A DNA stretch of 46,287 nucleotides, taken from assembly GCA_039029455.1 (NCBI GenBank), contig JBCCGE010000018.1:1-46287 (forward strand), in the 5' to 3' direction. Of this stretch, positions 17,617 to 26,471 are shown piece by piece. The notes beneath the pieces were generated by a model. That model did not search any database. It was not told the origin of the DNA and worked only from the letters and a program-made list of their open reading frames with translations. Source of the stretch: JBCCGE01 sp039029455. GTDB taxonomy: Bacteria; Pseudomonadota; Gammaproteobacteria; Arenicellales; Poriferihabitantaceae. Position 1 is the stretch's first letter. The number at the start of each line of letters is the position of its first letter. Made by a program: the position numbers and the translations under genes.

Positions 17617-18252
17617 TTATTGCACTGTGTAGCGAACAGACCAGTAGTATTTGTTGCGTTGATAATTGATACCAGACGCCCGACTGCCGAGCCAATCCGC
17701 AAAATCCTCCCGACCAGGGTAGTTCTTCATAACCTCAAACTCACGGCCGTCTTCCAGATATCGGGTCTGGTAACCGTTGCCACTGCTGTCGAAGCGATGG
17801 ATCGGCGTGCTCTCACCGTCGACATAACAATTATCGATGAACATCACCGACGCATTACTCACTGCACATTTGTGAAGGGACTTCAAAAAATCAGGCATTT
17901 CATCAACACCGACGTGTGAAACCCAGAACCCTGCAAACACCCCGTCACAGGGCCACTCACACCGCACCGGACTCAACGCGTCTGCCGTCACAATAGTGGT
18001 CTCGCACAAACCATAGTCGCGGCTGCGGGCAATATTCATAACTGTCTGATTAATATCACTTGCGAATATTCGTTTCGCCGACGCGCTCATCACTTTTGTC
18101 CAGTAACCGGTTCCGGCTGCCACTTCGAATATACTTCGTGCTTTGGAAAAATCACTTACCCGCCTTTTCATTTCGGCGAGATCATTCTGACGCTTGGCTA
18201 TCTCGTAAATACGATCGTATTCAGACGCGCGCTCTGAGTAGTAACGCTCCAC
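17617..18252 (-). CDS. Class I SAM-dependent methyltransferase
   Basis: The 211-residue protein has the SAM-binding motif I IFEVAAGTGYWT (about 41-52), an acidic strand end ASDIN and a motif IV-like GVFAGFWVSHVG. Small-molecule methyltransferases of this type often lack further substrate clues. The GTG start at 18252 directly follows the stop of the AraC-type regulator gene, so the regulator and enzyme are translated from the same leftward message. The regulator may control this gene. The substrate is unknown. Confidence 0.85.
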   Translation of the reverse strand: MERYYSERASEYDRIYEIAKRQNDLAEMKRRVSDFSKARSIFEVAAGTGYWTKVMSASAKRIFASDINQTVMNIARSRDYGLCETTIVTADALSPVRCEWPCDGVFAGFWVSHVGVDEMPDFLKSLHKCAVSNASVMFIDNCYVDGESTPIHRFDSSGNGYQTRYLEDGREFEVMKNYPGREDFADWLGSRASGINYQRNKYYWSVRYTVQ

Positions 18253-19206
18253 TCAGGCCGCTGACCTTCGCTCTTCGTGAGGCGTGATCCCAAACAGATC
18301 CCGGTACGATTTAATGAAGTGGGAATGGGACGAAAATCCGGAAGCGATCGCGACGTCGAGACCGCTGCGTGATGTATGCAGAAGAAGCTCACGCGCGTGT
18401 TCCAGACGCAGACGAATGTAGTACCGCTGCGGTGTTGTGCCACGATATTTGTTGAAAAGACGCTCAAGCTGGCGCAGGGACACATCGACGTGTGCAGCGA
18501 GTTCCTTCGGTGACAGGGGATCTTCGATATTGCGCTGCATCAGTTCAACCACATCTGCAAGTTTGGGTGAGAGACCGATCAAATCAAACCGATCCGCCAT
18601 TTTCTGCTGATCTCGTGAACTGCGACGTCTGTCGTGTTGAAACATCTGCTGAACCTGCATCGCCAGCTCGCCTGAAAAATCCTGTTCAACCAGCATCAGC
18701 ATCATATCCAGCGCAGCCGTTCCACCAGAGCAGGTGAATCGATCCCGATCGAACTCAAAGATCTGATTGGTTGCATAGACGTCAGGGTACAGTTCGCGGA
18801 AAACCGGCAGATTTTCCCAGTGAATCGTAGCCCTATATCCATCCAGCAGTCCGGCGTTGGCCAACACAAAGCTGCCAGAACTTACAGAGCCCATTTTTAC
18901 CCCCTGTACTGACATACTCTGTAGACGGCTGATGGTCTCCGGTTCTCTGAACAACTGACCGTCATTCGAAGCGAAAACAATGACCCGATCACAGTGTCTG
19001 ACATCGGTAAGTGCGCCGTCTACCGCGACTTTTACTCCGCAACTCGAGATTACCGCCGAACCATCGGGGGACGATACAATCCACTCATACTGTGATCCGG
19101 AGGCAAATCGGTTGGCCACACGAAGCACATCGATGACACAGCTAAACGAAAGCAGCGCAAAGTCATTCAGCGTCAGCAGGCAGATTTTTTTCGAAACGTT
19201 TGCCAT
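18253..19206 (-). CDS. GlxA/GbdR-like AraC-family transcriptional regulator
   Basis: The 317-residue protein has an N-terminal DJ-1/PfpI-like amidase fold (about 8-190) with S-S-G-S-F-V-L-A-N-A-G-L-L-D-G and A-T-I-H-W-E-N. The C-terminal AraC DNA-binding domain (about 215-312) has two helix-turn-helix units, PLSPKELAAHVDVSLRQLERLF and DVAIASGFSSHSHFIKSYRDLFGITP. This layout is that of GbdR and CdhR, activators of glycine-betaine, dimethylglycine and carnitine catabolism. Ser replaces Cys at the amidase nucleophile position, so it is probably a ligand sensor and not an enzyme. Its target may be the abutting methyltransferase gene or genes elsewhere. Confidence 0.9.
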   Translation of the reverse strand: MANVSKKICLLTLNDFALLSFSCVIDVLRVANRFASGSQYEWIVSSPDGSAVISSCGVKVAVDGALTDVRHCDRVIVFASNDGQLFREPETISRLQSMSVQGVKMGSVSSGSFVLANAGLLDGYRATIHWENLPVFRELYPDVYATNQIFEFDRDRFTCSGGTAALDMMLMLVEQDFSGELAMQVQQMFQHDRRRSSRDQQKMADRFDLIGLSPKLADVVELMQRNIEDPLSPKELAAHVDVSLRQLERLFNKYRGTTPQRYYIRLRLEHARELLLHTSRSGLDVAIASGFSSHSHFIKSYRDLFGITPHEERRSAA

Positions 19207-19343
19207 CAGCGGCCATGGGAACCGGTTTTGGGTAGTTGATCAAACACGGTGCAATATCGCAATCGCTATTTTCCTGTTGCCCGTAATTTTGACGTCTCGA
19301 TGACATTTTTTTCGGCATACTGAGATCAGTCGAGGAAATTACA

Positions 19344-20234
19344 ATGAAAATACTAATCACGGGTGGCACGGGTCTGATCGGCAGAGCGCTGTGTGCTCGA
19401 CTCGGCAGCCATGACGTGACCGTGTTTTCGCGTGTTCCATCCAGAGTGACAGAACTCTGCGGAAATGACGTCAGGTCGATGTCCAGCCTGGACGATTGGA
19501 TTCCGTCGGCATCATTCGATGCGGTTATTAATCTGGCGGGAGAACCTATCGTCGGCAGACGGTGGTCAGAAGCGCGCAAGAACATGCTTCGTGATAGTCG
19601 GATTGGCGTTACAGCAGAGCTGCTTGAGAAAATGCAATCAGCCGATGTCCGACCTCAAACATTTATTAGCGGTTCCGCTATAGGACTATACGGCGACTGT
19701 GGCAGTGTGGAGATTGATGAATCCTCCCCGGCTGCCAGTGATTTTGGTGCCACACTTTGTCGGGACTGGGAGCAGGCTGCGCTGAAAGCAGCTGATATGA
19801 ATATAAGAACCTGCGCAATCCGCACCGGATTGGTGTTAAGCGCTGACGGCGGCGTTCTGAAACAAATGCTGCTTCCATTCCGACTGGGGCTGGGGTCCCG
19901 GATCGGTTCAGGCAGTCAGTGGATGAGCTGGATTCACATTCAGGATCAGGTTGGCGCGATCCTGCATTTGCTTCACAACGATAGCTGCGAAGGTGCTTAC
20001 AACCTCACCGCTCCTGAGCCCGTCACCAACAGCATTTTTACCAAACAACTCGCATCAGCAGTAAATCGCCCGTCGTTTCTGGTCACGCCCAAGTGGGCAC
20101 TTGATCTGTTGCTCGGAGAGTCCGCCATGCTGCTAACCGGCGGGCAGCGAGTGCTCCCGTCCCGGCTGCTTGAATCCGGTTACAGGTTCCGGTATCCCGA
20201 ACTCCGGCAGGTTCTAAACGATCTCCTCAACTAA
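19344..20234 (+). CDS. TIGR01777-family NAD(P)-binding epimerase (YfcH-like)
   Basis: The 296-residue protein has the SDR nucleotide-binding start MKILITGGTGLIGRALCARL, then NLAGEPIVGRRWSEARKNMLRDSRIG, ISGSAIGLYGD and WMSWIHIQDQVGAI, all typical of the YfcH/SulA-type TIGR01777 family. The C-terminal DUF1731-like tail ends in L-L-E-S-G-Y-R-F-R-Y-P. It binds NAD(P), but the physiological reaction is not established for the family. GAGGAA precedes the ATG. It diverges from the AraC regulator gene and converges on metY. Confidence 0.92.
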   Translation: MKILITGGTGLIGRALCARLGSHDVTVFSRVPSRVTELCGNDVRSMSSLDDWIPSASFDAVINLAGEPIVGRRWSEARKNMLRDSRIGVTAELLEKMQSADVRPQTFISGSAIGLYGDCGSVEIDESSPAASDFGATLCRDWEQAALKAADMNIRTCAIRTGLVLSADGGVLKQMLLPFRLGLGSRIGSGSQWMSWIHIQDQVGAILHLLHNDSCEGAYNLTAPEPVTNSIFTKQLASAVNRPSFLVTPKWALDLLLGESAMLLTGGQRVLPSRLLESGYRFRYPELRQVLNDLLN

Positions 20235-20265
20235 AACGTTCGGAAAATACGCATAGACTTTTCAG

Positions 20266-20310
20266 CGTCGGGGCGATATTCGACCGATAGCCGAGTTAAG
20301 CGCCCCGACG
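20266..20310. terminator. Long-loop hairpin between convergent genes
   Basis: A perfect 10-bp GC-rich inverted repeat, CGTCGGGGCG (20266-20275) and CGCCCCGACG (20301-20310), has a 25-base loop between two convergent stops. No U tract follows, so it is a structural barrier or processing element at least as likely as a classical terminator. Confidence 0.5.
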
Positions 20311-20335
20311 TGATCATTGCTTATGTAAAGAAGAA

Positions 20336-21610
20336 TTAAGCGGCAGCCTCCAGTGCCTGTCCGATATCGGCCAGAATATCGTCGACATGCTCAATGCCGA
20401 TCGACAACCTGACCATATCGCGACTGACGCCGGCCGTTGCCAGCTCGTCATCATTAAGCTGACGATGGGTTGTTGAAGCCGGATGACAGGCCAGTGATTT
20501 GGCATCACCAATATTAACCAGACGAAGAATCATCTGAAGGGCATCAATGAACTTCGCACCTGCTTCCTCCCCGCCTTTAATCCCAAAACTCAGAATACCC
20601 GACGCCCTGCCACCGGTAATTTTCTGGCAGTTGGCGTGGTGCTTGTGGTCAGGCAACGCCGCGTAATTGACCCAGGTCACCTGTGAATGATTCGTCAGAT
20701 ATTCGGCAACCTTCTCTGCATTGTCGCAGTGACGTTCGATACGGAGCCCCAGAGTCTCAAGTCCCTGCAATAGCAGAAAGGCGCTGTGAGGCGAGATCGC
20801 CGATCCGGTGTTCCTCAGCGGGACCACACGGCAACGACCGATATAAGCCGCGGGCCCGAGTGCTTCTGTGTACACCACACCGTGGTATGACGGATCGGGT
20901 TCATTAAGCATCGGGAACCGGTCTTTGTTGGCGACCCAGTCAAACTTACCGGAATCGATGATGACGCCACCAATCGTGGTGCCGTGACCGCCAATGTATT
21001 TCGTCAGTGAATGGATAACAATATCCGCACCATGTTCGATAGGCTTACAGAGGTAAGGCGTTGGCACGGTGTTGTCCACAATCACAGGGACTCCGTGTCT
21101 GTGTGCCATCTCAGCGATCGCAGCAATGTCAACCACGTTGCCCAGCGGGTTACCAATGGATTCACAGAATATCGCTCGCGTATTGGCGTCTATCCTGGCT
21201 TCCATGCCGGCGATGTCATCAGCTGAAACCATATGTACATCAATACCCTGAGAGGGCAGTCCATGAGCGAAAAGATTATACGTTCCGCCGTAGAGTTCGC
21301 TGGTACTGATGATGTTGTCACCAGAACGGGTAATACACTGAATTGCATAGGTGATCGCCGCCATCCCTGACGCAGTCACCAGAGACGCAATACCACCCTC
21401 CATAGCCGCCAGTCGCTGCTCAAGGACATCCTGGGTCGGATTCATAATCCGGGTATAGATGTTTCCCATCACCTTAAGGTCGAACAGATCGGCCCCGTGC
21501 TGGGTGTCGTCAAACGTATAAGACGTGGTTTGGTAGATAGGTACCGCTGCCGATTTGGTGGTCGACTCAGATTCGTACCCATGATGAAGTGCCAACGATT
21601 CGAGTTTCAT
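20336..21610 (-). CDS. metY: O-acetylhomoserine sulfhydrylase (MetY-type)
   Basis: The 424-residue PLP enzyme is read from ATG 21610 (MKLESLALHHGY); the frame extends upstream to 21682 but lacks family sequence. Cys/Met-metabolism PLP landmarks are present: YTRIMNPTQDVLEQRLAAMEGG, TSELYGGTYNLF, VDNTVPTPYLCKP and the PLP lysine K204 in SLTKYIGGHG. A long insertion around PDPSYHGVVYTE separates MetY from MetB/MetZ. It makes homocysteine or methionine from O-acetylhomoserine and sulfide or methanethiol. Methanethiol is a DMSP breakdown product, so it could also assimilate that. The divergent spacer holds an inverted repeat at 21666-21703. Confidence 0.93.
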   Translation of the reverse strand: MKLESLALHHGYESESTTKSAAVPIYQTTSYTFDDTQHGADLFDLKVMGNIYTRIMNPTQDVLEQRLAAMEGGIASLVTASGMAAITYAIQCITRSGDNIISTSELYGGTYNLFAHGLPSQGIDVHMVSADDIAGMEARIDANTRAIFCESIGNPLGNVVDIAAIAEMAHRHGVPVIVDNTVPTPYLCKPIEHGADIVIHSLTKYIGGHGTTIGGVIIDSGKFDWVANKDRFPMLNEPDPSYHGVVYTEALGPAAYIGRCRVVPLRNTGSAISPHSAFLLLQGLETLGLRIERHCDNAEKVAEYLTNHSQVTWVNYAALPDHKHHANCQKITGGRASGILSFGIKGGEEAGAKFIDALQMILRLVNIGDAKSLACHPASTTHRQLNDDELATAGVSRDMVRLSIGIEHVDDILADIGQALEAAA

Positions 21611-21665
21611 ATTTTTTCCCTCGGACTTGAGTGAGTTTTTTACCATTGCGCCAGAACCCCAAGCG

Positions 21666-21703
21666 ACGCGTGATGACACCATAACATTTTTTTCACCACG
21701 CGT
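21666..21703. promoter_or_regulatory. Imperfect inverted repeat in the metY/GMC divergent spacer
   Basis: ACGCGTGATG (21666-21675) and CACCACGCGT (21694-21703) form 10-base arms with one mismatch around an 18-base T-rich loop. It lies 55 bases before metY and 68 bases before the GMC gene. It could be an operator for both or a hairpin in one leader transcript. I recognise no riboswitch. Confidence 0.35.
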
Positions 21704-21771
21704 ATTGATATCTGACCGGATTGCTCGCTAGAGTCGAACACTTCAAAGCTTTTAATCATGTACCCTGCAGA

Positions 21772-23406
21772 ATGAAGTACGACTACATCGTCGTTGGAGC
21801 CGGCTCCGCCGGATGTGTCCTTGCAAACAGGCTCACTGAGCACGACAACTGCTCGGTTCTGCTTCTCGAGGCGGGCGGGACTGACAGACGATTCTGGATA
21901 CAAACCCCGATTGGTTACGGCAAAACATTCTACGATCAGAGCGTCAACTGGATGTACATGACCGACCCCGATCCGGGCATAAACGGTCAGCAGAGCTACT
22001 GGCCGCGGGGCACAGTAATTGGCGGATCGTCATCGATCAATGCCATGGTATTTATTCGCGGTCAGCATGCAGACTTCGACGACTGGGAACGGGCGGGCGC
22101 AGATGGCTGGGGGTGGGAGCATGTTCTGCCCTACTTCAAAAAAATGGAAACGTTTGAGCATGGCGAAAACGAATGGCGTGGCGGCAGCGGACCACTGCAT
22201 GTGTCTGACCCCAGTCGAAACTATCATCCGGTCTGCGAGCATTTCTATCTCGCCGCGGAACAGATGGGTATTCCTAAAAACCCGGACTTCAATGGTATTG
22301 ACCAGGAAGGTGTTGGTCCCTATCAGCTGACGACAAAACACGGGGTTCGTTTCTCGGCAGCAAAAGCCTATTTGCGACCGGCAACGAATCGGTCCAATCT
22401 GACGATCAGCAAACAATGTCACGCCAGCCGACTATTATTCGACGGAAATACCGTTACCGGCGTTGAGTATTTCAGAGACGGCAAGATCGAGCACGCCCAC
22501 GCAAATCGCGAAGTGATCCTCTCCTGCGGAGCCATCAACACACCCCAGTTGCTGCAATTATCGGGTATTGGCCCCGGCGGTCTCCTGCAACAGCACGGGA
22601 TCCCCGTAGTCAGCGACCTGCCGGCCGTGGGTCAGAATATGCAGGAACATCTCTCCGTTAGTCACTACTACCGCTCCAGAGTACCCACATTGAATAATCA
22701 ACTGGCGCCCTGGTGGGGAAAGCTTCTGGCGGGAATGAATTATGTATTGACACGACGCGGTCCGTTATCTCTTAGTGTCAATCAGGCCGGCGGATTTGTT
22801 CGCAGCAGTCCACAGCGACCAAGGCCCAATATTCAACTCTATTTCTGCCCGGTGACATACACCACTGCACCGCCGCACGTTCGACCACTGATTAAGCCGG
22901 ATTCTTTTGCAGGATTTCTCAACGGCGTCAGTCAGTGCCGACCAACGAGCAGAGGTTCGGTGGAAATTCGCTCGGGAGATCCGTTACAACATCCCTCAAT
23001 AAAACCCAACTATCTCTCAACAGAATACGATATAACCGAGATGGTCGAGGCCAGTCGACTACTCAGGGAGATCGCCAGTATGCCAGCCCTGCAGTCGGTA
23101 ATACAGGAGGAGACCGTTCCCGGACCCGATGTGCAGACTGATGAGGATTTCGTTAATGATGTGAGACAACGGTGCACCACCGTATTCCATCCAAGCTGCA
23201 CCTGCAGAATGGGAAAAAGCCTGAGCGACTCTGTCGTCGATCCCGGGCTCAAGGTGCACGGCGTCAACGCATTGCGGGTGATCGATGCTTCGGTATTCCC
23301 AAATGTCACTTCGGGCAACACCAACGCCCCGACAATTATGGTCGCTGAGAAAGCGGCGGACATTATCCGGGGGAAAAGCCAGTGCAACAGCGGATCTTCA
23401 TCCTGA
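21772..23406 (+). CDS. GMC-family oxidoreductase (choline dehydrogenase-like)
   Basis: The 544-residue flavoprotein is read from ATG 21772, because the FAD-binding motif begins at once (DYIVVGAGSAGCVLANRL). Further GMC signatures are WPRGTVIGGSSSINAMVFIRG, the second motif SCGAINTPQLLQLSGIGP, and the active-site region FHPSCTCRMG followed by DASVFPNVTSGNTNAPTIMVAEKAAD, which supplies the catalytic His/Asn pair. It resembles BetA and alcohol dehydrogenases such as AlkJ, oxidising primary alcohols with electrons passed to the quinone pool. Choline is possible, given the GbdR-like regulator 2.5 kb away, but no betaine aldehyde dehydrogenase is present. Confidence 0.92.
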   Translation: MKYDYIVVGAGSAGCVLANRLTEHDNCSVLLLEAGGTDRRFWIQTPIGYGKTFYDQSVNWMYMTDPDPGINGQQSYWPRGTVIGGSSSINAMVFIRGQHADFDDWERAGADGWGWEHVLPYFKKMETFEHGENEWRGGSGPLHVSDPSRNYHPVCEHFYLAAEQMGIPKNPDFNGIDQEGVGPYQLTTKHGVRFSAAKAYLRPATNRSNLTISKQCHASRLLFDGNTVTGVEYFRDGKIEHAHANREVILSCGAINTPQLLQLSGIGPGGLLQQHGIPVVSDLPAVGQNMQEHLSVSHYYRSRVPTLNNQLAPWWGKLLAGMNYVLTRRGPLSLSVNQAGGFVRSSPQRPRPNIQLYFCPVTYTTAPPHVRPLIKPDSFAGFLNGVSQCRPTSRGSVEIRSGDPLQHPSIKPNYLSTEYDITEMVEASRLLREIASMPALQSVIQEETVPGPDVQTDEDFVNDVRQRCTTVFHPSCTCRMGKSLSDSVVDPGLKVHGVNALRVIDASVFPNVTSGNTNAPTIMVAEKAADIIRGKSQCNSGSSS

Positions 23407-23454
23407 GATCCGGAGCGCTTACTATCCAAGCGAAGGTAGACGTACAATAGCGTC

Positions 23455-25266
23455 ATGGACAGTCACGGAATTATCTTGAATCTGGTCGTTTATCTCGGTG
23501 CTGCGGTAATTGCCGTACCATTGTTCGCTCGACTGGGGCTTGGATCGGTGCTGGGTTATCTTGCGGCCGGCGTTGTTATTGGTCCATGGGGTATTGGCAT
23601 TATTCAGGACGCTCAGGATATTCTGCACTTTGCGGAATTTGGCGTCGTGCTGCTGCTGTTTCTGATCGGCCTGGAACTGGAACCGAGGAAGCTCTGGAAT
23701 CTGCGCAAACCCATTGTCGGTGCCGGTGGTGTTCAGGTCGGACTGACAGCACTGGTTATTTTTGTTGTCGGCCTGGTTTTTGGTCTTAACTGGCAGTCCG
23801 CTCTGGCGGTAGGCCTCGCCCTTGCATTGTCCTCCACAGCAATAGCCCTGCAGATTCTTGGTGAACGCAATCTGATGCCGACGCCGGCCGGACAAACCGG
23901 GTTTTCAGTTCTGCTCTTTCAGGATATTGCGGTCATACCAATCATTGCCCTGATTCCCTTACTGGGGTACGAACAGCTGAATCAGAATCAGGGCGGTGGT
24001 GCCTCAACGCTGACGATTGTTGCGGTAATCACCGGAATCTGGTTGGTGGGTCGGTACGTGATCCATCACATATTTCGCTTTGTCGCGTCTGTTCGATTGC
24101 GAGAAGTTTTTACGGCATTGTCGTTATTGCTGGTATGCGGCATTGCAGCAATCATGGACGCGATGGGTATTTCCATGGCCCTGGGTGCCTTCCTGGCCGG
24201 AGTCATCCTGGCCCAATCGGAATATCGACACGCTCTGGAATCCGATATCGAACCGTTTAAGGGATTGTTGCTCGGATTATTCTTCATGTCGGTTGGAATG
24301 GTCATGGATTTCGGCCTGCTGTTTGAACAACCGATACTTATTGTTTGCCTGACCGTATCACTTATGCTGGTCAAGGGCGCCATACTGTGGCTGGTAGCAA
24401 AACTCAACGGTCTACCGGTGCAGCAGAAATCATTTTTTTCAATGGTTCTGTGCCAGGGTGGCGAGTTTGCATTCGTATTGCTAACCGCCGCGGTAACCGC
24501 AGGCGCCGTCAGTCAGGGTGTTTCCGATCTGTTAACGTTGGTTGTGGCGCTGTCGATGGCCGTTACCCCAATTCTGCTGATCGTAAACGATCGATTTATT
24601 GAACCTCAATTTGCGGAAGTTGATACGTCAGATTTTGAAGGCCCACAAGATGAACACAATCCTGTGATTATCGTGGGTTTCGGACGCTTCGGACAAATCG
24701 TCGGTCGACTGCTGCTAGCCAATAACATTACGCCAACTTTGATAGATATCAATCCGGACCAGATTACCAGAGTCCGACGATTCGGCTACAAAACCTATTA
24801 CGGCGACGTGCTTCGTGAAGACGTCCTGCATTCAGCGGGCGCTATGAGTGCAAAACTGATCGTACTTGCGATAGATGATGAAGAGACCACGACGCGCGCT
24901 TATCATATGATTCGCAGAGAGTTTCCTCACCTGAAAGTTCTGGCTCGGGTAATGGGGCGCGGTCACGCCATGGAAATGATAGACGCCGGCGTAGACGGTT
25001 TTACCCGCGAGACCTTTCATTCGGCTATGGAATTGTCGAAGCAGGCGTTGATCCAGATGGGATTCAGCGAGAAACAGGCTAAGCGCCACATGGAGATTAT
25101 CAAGCACCACGATCTTGAGACCCTCAAACAACAGGTTGCGATCCGCCATGATCAGAATGCCCTGATTGCTTTTGCCAATACGGCGCGAAATAACCTACAG
25201 GAAACTTTGCGCGCCGACGACCAGGTCTACAATGACGCAGATGAACGCAGCGGCGACACCAAGTGA
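23455..25266 (+). CDS. Kef-type (CPA2) monovalent cation:proton antiporter with TrkA-N domain
   Basis: The 603-residue protein has about 12 transmembrane segments (residues 5-385) of the CPA2 fold, including LGSVLGYLAAGVVIGPWG and FAEFGVVLLLFLIGLE. A cytoplasmic RCK/TrkA-N domain follows (about 400-530) with IVGFGRFGQIVGRLL and GDVLREDVLHSAG. It resembles KefB/KefC potassium efflux systems, which exchange K+ for H+ and are gated by glutathione adducts in enteric bacteria. No KefF/KefG partner is adjacent. Its stop overlaps the GTG start of the glycosyltransferase by 4 bases. Confidence 0.93.
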   Translation: MDSHGIILNLVVYLGAAVIAVPLFARLGLGSVLGYLAAGVVIGPWGIGIIQDAQDILHFAEFGVVLLLFLIGLELEPRKLWNLRKPIVGAGGVQVGLTALVIFVVGLVFGLNWQSALAVGLALALSSTAIALQILGERNLMPTPAGQTGFSVLLFQDIAVIPIIALIPLLGYEQLNQNQGGGASTLTIVAVITGIWLVGRYVIHHIFRFVASVRLREVFTALSLLLVCGIAAIMDAMGISMALGAFLAGVILAQSEYRHALESDIEPFKGLLLGLFFMSVGMVMDFGLLFEQPILIVCLTVSLMLVKGAILWLVAKLNGLPVQQKSFFSMVLCQGGEFAFVLLTAAVTAGAVSQGVSDLLTLVVALSMAVTPILLIVNDRFIEPQFAEVDTSDFEGPQDEHNPVIIVGFGRFGQIVGRLLLANNITPTLIDINPDQITRVRRFGYKTYYGDVLREDVLHSAGAMSAKLIVLAIDDEETTTRAYHMIRREFPHLKVLARVMGRGHAMEMIDAGVDGFTRETFHSAMELSKQALIQMGFSEKQAKRHMEIIKHHDLETLKQQVAIRHDQNALIAFANTARNNLQETLRADDQVYNDADERSGDTK

Positions 25267-26471
25267 CCCGACTGCTGGTTCTCACAACAACCTATCCGCG
25301 CTGGCGGGGAGACACTGAGCCGGCATTTGTCCACAATCTGAACAAAGAACTAACGGCAGCACATGGAGTGCACGTTCTGGCTCCAGCCTGTCGGGGTTCC
25401 GATTCAGAGGAGGTAATGGACAATGTGCATATTCATCGATTTCCCTACCTGCCATTCGGTCTTGGAACACTGGCCTACGACGGCGGCATCGTGCCAAAAC
25501 TCAAAGCCAACCCATTGCTCGGCTGGCAGGTCCCGTTTCTTTTTGCCGCCATGCTGGTCGCAAGTGTGCGCATCACACGCAGGTATTCGATAAGCGTCAT
25601 CCACGCGCACTGGGTCATCCCGCAAGGACTCATTGCCATAGTGACACGAAAGTTGTGTCCATCTCGTCCATCATTGCTGGTGACCAGCCACGGGGCAGAT
25701 CTTTACTCGCTCAACGGAGGCCCGCTAAAAACTCTTAAGCGATGGGTGTTCACCAACTCACATGAAGCCACCGTAGTCAGTCGCGCGATGGCCCGGCACT
25801 GTCGAGACCAGCTGAACCTAAACCGACGAATTGCGGTCGAGCCCATGGGAATCGACTGTCAATCCGTTTTTATTGATCGAACCCCATGGGATCAGCGTCG
25901 CGGCATTGTCTTTGTCGGGCGACTGGTTGAAAAAAAGGGTGTTGATCTGCTGCTACGGGCATACGCAACTCTCGCGTTGGATCGAAATACCTGGCCTCTG
26001 ACAATCGTCGGCGAGGGACCTGAAGCTAAAACACTTAAATCCCTGACTGCGGAACTCGGGATCGAAAACCACATCACCTTTAAGGGTGCAGTCAATGCAC
26101 ATGAAGTCAGTAATCTGCTCAATCAATCAAAAATTTGCGTGATGCCGTCGCGTATTGCCCGCGACGGCGACCAGGAGGGTCTGGGTCTTGTTGCTGGAGA
26201 AGCCATATCCAGCGGCTGTATCACTATCGTATCGAACCTTGACGCAATCCAGGACGTTCACAACAGTCCCACACTGCAGTTTGAAGCAGACGACTTCGAA
26301 TCTCTACGCGACCGACTGGATTTTGTCTGCCACAACGAAGCCGAGGCTCGCGAAGTCAGCGCTGATCTTAAACGCGACGTAGTTGCTCGATTTGACTGGC
26401 AGGCGGTGGGTGCCCGCTATCGCAATCTCATTGCACAGATCATCACAGACGGCAACTCCACAAGCGGATGA
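25263..26471 (+). CDS. GT4-type glycosyltransferase (group 1)
   Basis: The 402-residue protein has the GT-B fold: an N-domain with TTYPRWRGDTEPAFVHNL and HAHWVIPQG, and a C-domain with IVFVGRLVEKKGVDLLLRAY, LTIVGEGPEAKTL and the acceptor/donor motif R-D-G-D-Q-E-G-L-G-L-V-A-G-E-A (E-x7-E type) near residue 300. It transfers a sugar from a nucleotide donor to a lipid, glycan or natural product. It starts with GTG overlapping the antiporter stop, and its own stop overlaps the MATE start, so all three are one operon. The acceptor is unknown. Confidence 0.92.
   Translation: MTRLLVLTTTYPRWRGDTEPAFVHNLNKELTAAHGVHVLAPACRGSDSEEVMDNVHIHRFPYLPFGLGTLAYDGGIVPKLKANPLLGWQVPFLFAAMLVASVRITRRYSISVIHAHWVIPQGLIAIVTRKLCPSRPSLLVTSHGADLYSLNGGPLKTLKRWVFTNSHEATVVSRAMARHCRDQLNLNRRIAVEPMGIDCQSVFIDRTPWDQRRGIVFVGRLVEKKGVDLLLRAYATLALDRNTWPLTIVGEGPEAKTLKSLTAELGIENHITFKGAVNAHEVSNLLNQSKICVMPSRIARDGDQEGLGLVAGEAISSGCITIVSNLDAIQDVHNSPTLQFEADDFESLRDRLDFVCHNEAEAREVSADLKRDVVARFDWQAVGARYRNLIAQIITDGNSTSG

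Noticed and set aside
19289..19321. TTGACG and CATACT before the TIGR01777 gene as a promoter
   Set aside because: The spacer is 21 bases, too long for a sigma-70 promoter.
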